A DNA stretch of 23,056 bases from a virus. The position numbers and the translations under genes were made by a program. Positions 21,124 through 23,056 of this stretch are shown piece by piece. The stretch is from positions 1-23,056 of the IMG/VR virus record IMGVR_UViG_3300010885_002461; one strand, given 5' to 3'. Position 1 is the stretch's first letter. Each line of letters begins with the position of its first letter. The notes beneath the pieces are model-generated. The model made no database searches. It was not told the DNA's origin and worked only from the letters and a program-made list of their open reading frames with translations.

Positions 21124-21554
21124 GATAAACTTGCCTTTAACATCCAACCGTGCTTGCGATGTGCATCCATGCGTTCTGCTAAGAAGTTGCTGAAACCGTG
21201 TTCTCCTGCGGCTTCGGAGCGATCGTAAACCATCTTGAATATTTTAATCATTTTTTCGTTGTCTTGTAGTAGTTCGGCAACCATGCCTTCTTTAGGCGGC
21301 AGTTGATTTTCGTCTGCTATTTGACTAAGCATATTAAAACGACTTAAACTAGCAGGCACAAATGTACCTAAACTACGAATCTTTTCTGCAAAATCGTCAA
21401 TACTCCCGTAAACTTCTTCATAGATACCGCCAAAAAGTTGATGATACTCTAAAAAATCAGGACCTGTAACATTCCAATGGAAATTATGCGCTTTCAGATA
21501 AAAACTGAATTCGCTTGCAAAGGCTATTTTGCTTGAGTTGAGTAGGTCTTCCAT
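21120..21554 (-). CDS. dps: Dps-like ferritin (DNA-binding protein from starved cells family)
   Basis: The start is placed at the ATG at 21554, 4 bases after the upstream stop. The ORF extends to 21614 only inside that gene. The protein of 144 aa carries the Dps landmark K-A-H-N-F-H-W-N-V-T-G-P-D-F at 21-34. H26, H38, D53 and E57 have the exact spacing of the E. coli Dps ferroxidase ligands (H51, H63, D78, E82). It would oxidise and store iron, with possible DNA binding or peroxide protection, in a 12-mer. The basic tail typical of DNA-binding Dps is not clear. It lies inside a cluster of possible virion-cargo genes. Confidence 0.88.
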   Translation of the reverse strand: MEDLLNSSKIAFASEFSFYLKAHNFHWNVTGPDFLEYHQLFGGIYEEVYGSIDDFAEKIRSLGTFVPASLSRFNMLSQIADENQLPPKEGMVAELLQDNEKMIKIFKMVYDRSEAAGEHGFSNFLAERMDAHRKHGWMLKASLS

Positions 21555-21558
21555 AGTG

Positions 21559-23056
21559 TTATTTATTTTCCAAAAGCCTAATAGCACGAGCCATTTCTCG
21601 TTCCCACGCCTCACCTATCTCTACATGTTTATGCTTTGCTTCTTTTTTCTTATTCTTGTGTGCTCCAGCGGCTCCGCCACCAATACCTGCCATAGCATTC
21701 TTGGCTACAGGGTTACGCGGCTTTGGTGGCTCAATGCCTTTTGGCTTTTTGGTATATTTCATGGCCTTAACTCCACGCTTGTGTTCTTGTATGCCGCCTT
21801 GTTGTTTCAACAACTCCTGTGCTTTTTCAACACTGAGTAAATATCGACCAACTCGTTCTGGATCGGAGGCTTTCTTTAGATAATCTATACTGTATCCGCT
21901 AGGAGTTTGGGGCTTTGGTTCTGGAGTAACTGTTTGTTGTTTGCCGTTTGCTCTAGCCTGCAGTTCTGCTTTAGCATCGTCAACACTAACCATTGGGCGA
22001 GGATGATCTCCGTTGGCTACCTGTTGTAGATAAGGCGTACCAAAATTACTCAAGTCGGCGGCCTGCGCATGTCCGGCTCCGCCTAACGCACCTAATCCCA
22101 TCATTGCGGCTCCCGCCAAAGTACTTTTCCATCCTTCGTCCATGTCTTCGCTTGCTGGAACACAGTTAGGTACAGTACGCTTACCTTTCTTCTTCATACC
22201 AATTTGTTTGTAACCTTTCCAGCAGGCCTCGTCAAGACTTTCCATAGGAACCTTAACACCACGCCTCTGGAGTTCTTGTTGTAATGCCTGCAGTTTGTTT
22301 GGAGCACGAGAAATAGCATTACGTATATCACCTGCTATCTTGCTCGGTAGTTTTCTCAGCACATCATTTACTATGTCTTCTGCTTGACTACGCTGTTTAC
22401 CTATTGCAGGATCCTTAGGAATCTTAGGAGCCTTTTCGACGTCATCGTCATCTTCATAGTCGCTTAATTCTAAGTCGTTTAGGTACTGTTCGTATTCTTC
22501 TCTGTTGTGCATCCACCGACGAGCATTGTTAGCCAAGGGAGCATACCCAATCTTAACACCAATGGTGGCAAGAATGTCAGGAAGTTCTCTACTAACAGCA
22601 TTAAAGCCTTTGGCATTTTCAAGTTTACCTTTTACTTCTGAACCACGTAGGAACTGTTGTAAATCTACAGTTAGTTTTGTATTTTGTTTAGTTAGGTCAT
22701 ACAATTCATTTTGCAGTCTATTAAAATAGAATGTCTGGAACCAGCGTCCACCTACACCTGCGGCAACCATACTAAACCCTTTTAAGTCTCCGTGGCTATC
22801 ATAGAAACGTTTAGCCATGTACTTTAATGTTTCGTATACGTTAGTAATTGGTTCGCCGATATCGTTTGTAATTGTTTTTAGCGTACCTTTGATATCGTTA
22901 GACTCGGACAGGTCTATATCCTGGCCTTCCGCTACATCTTTCTCTTTGTAGTTCTTCCAACGATTGACTCTATTGCCACAACTACAAGTTACTTTACCTT
23001 CCATATCATCGTGTTGGCTACGCTCTTGATACTTGTCTTTCTTACACTTCTCGCAA
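21559..23056 (-). CDS. Large modular phage protein with zinc ribbon, 5' end cut by right edge
   Basis: The frame has no stop up to the right edge, so the true start lies outside and the ATG at 23004 is internal. Reading in from the edge, C-x-x-C (23044-23055) and C-S-C (22978-22986) form a zinc ribbon. After ATG 23004 there follow a mixed helical region (1-170), an acidic patch D-Y-E-D-D-D-D (182-188), and a basic helical region. Next comes A-C-W-K-G-Y-K-Q-I-G-M-K-K-K-G (260-274) with V-P-N-C-V-P, a motif known in many phage proteins. A hydrophobic stretch at 294-315 ends A-Q-A-A, like a signal peptide or membrane segment. The tail is Lys/Pro/Gly-rich. It is probably a structural, prohead or injected protein; this is inference. 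Confidence 0.75.
   Translation of the reverse strand, partial: CEKCKKDKYQERSQHDDMEGKVTCSCGNRVNRWKNYKEKDVAEGQDIDLSESNDIKGTLKTITNDIGEPITNVYETLKYMAKRFYDSHGDLKGFSMVAAGVGGRWFQTFYFNRLQNELYDLTKQNTKLTVDLQQFLRGSEVKGKLENAKGFNAVSRELPDILATIGVKIGYAPLANNARRWMHNREEYEQYLNDLELSDYEDDDDVEKAPKIPKDPAIGKQRSQAEDIVNDVLRKLPSKIAGDIRNAISRAPNKLQALQQELQRRGVKVPMESLDEACWKGYKQIGMKKKGKRTVPNCVPASEDMDEGWKSTLAGAAMMGLGALGGAGHAQAADLSNFGTPYLQQVANGDHPRPMVSVDDAKAELQARANGKQQTVTPEPKPQTPSGYSIDYLKKASDPERVGRYLLSVEKAQELLKQQGGIQEHKRGVKAMKYTKKPKGIEPPKPRNPVAKNAMAGIGGGAAGAHKNKKKEAKHKHVEIGEAWEREMARAIRLLENK

Noticed and set aside
21560-21567. Late-promoter-like AATAAATA before the Dps gene
   Set aside because: A start about 6 bases later would fall on the ATG itself and give a leaderless RNA. 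The box is also inside the stop region of the upstream gene, so it is probably chance.
1-23056. tRNA genes, CRISPR arrays, insertion sequences, integrase or attachment sites
   Set aside because: No cloverleaf, regular spaced repeats, transposase or integrase coding was seen by eye on either strand; a tRNA scan could confirm.

Overview
The window looks like part of the genome of a T4-like tailed phage (Caudoviricetes, myovirus type). The evidence is a T4-family replisome: a gp43 family-B DNA polymerase, a gp45-type sliding clamp, a T4 RNase H-type 5'-3' nuclease and a DsbA-like small protein. Genes are packed with 1-4 nt overlaps, there are T4-type late promoter boxes, and tail-fibre-like proteins carry phage modules. 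I also recognise several short conserved proteins as typical of phages from marine and other aquatic samples. The host cannot be named from the sequence. No tRNA, CRISPR array, insertion sequence or integrase was seen, and no gap between genes exceeds 300 bases.

Layout. Bases 1-1885 (+ strand) hold two tail-fibre or virion structural genes, the first cut by the left edge. They end at a bidirectional terminator (1887-1914). Everything to the right is on the - strand, so it is described from right to left. (a) 23056-19507: a probable virion-cargo cluster, containing an edge-truncated zinc-ribbon protein, a Dps-like ferritin and three proteins whose N-termini resemble T4 capsid-targeting peptides. 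(b) 19493-16129: a strong sigma70-like promoter, then the DsbA-like protein, a small membrane protein and DNA polymerase. (c) 16121-10741: a promoter, then the sliding clamp, a DpdA-like guanine transglycosylase, an unknown conserved 178-aa protein, a QueD-like protein, a 73-aa protein, a glycosyltransferase and a short nucleotide-sugar dehydrogenase. (d) 10755-5608: a promoter inside the end of the dehydrogenase gene, then FolE, a cupin, a 62-aa protein, QueE, a 147-aa protein, the 5' nuclease and four small conserved proteins. (e) 5630-3123: a MoxR-type AAA ATPase and a metallopeptidase/VWA partner, each with its own promoter. (f) 3131-1913: a T4 late promoter and three small unknown genes.

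How it fits together. FolE (GTP to dihydroneopterin triphosphate), QueD (to 6-carboxytetrahydropterin) and QueE (to 7-carboxy-7-deazaguanine) make a deazaguanine base, and a DpdA-type transglycosylase would insert it into DNA in place of guanine. The transglycosylase gene directly follows the sliding-clamp gene, which links base modification to replication. QueC is absent from the window, so the final base is open: it could be the carboxy form, or something built further by the unknown 178-aa protein, the cupin, or the sugar dehydrogenase and glycosyltransferase carried in the same units. The phage probably modifies its DNA to resist host restriction. The best candidates for new biology are this modification set, the set of capsid-cargo-like proteins with a Dps, and a possible T4-style RNA switch at 6293-6327.
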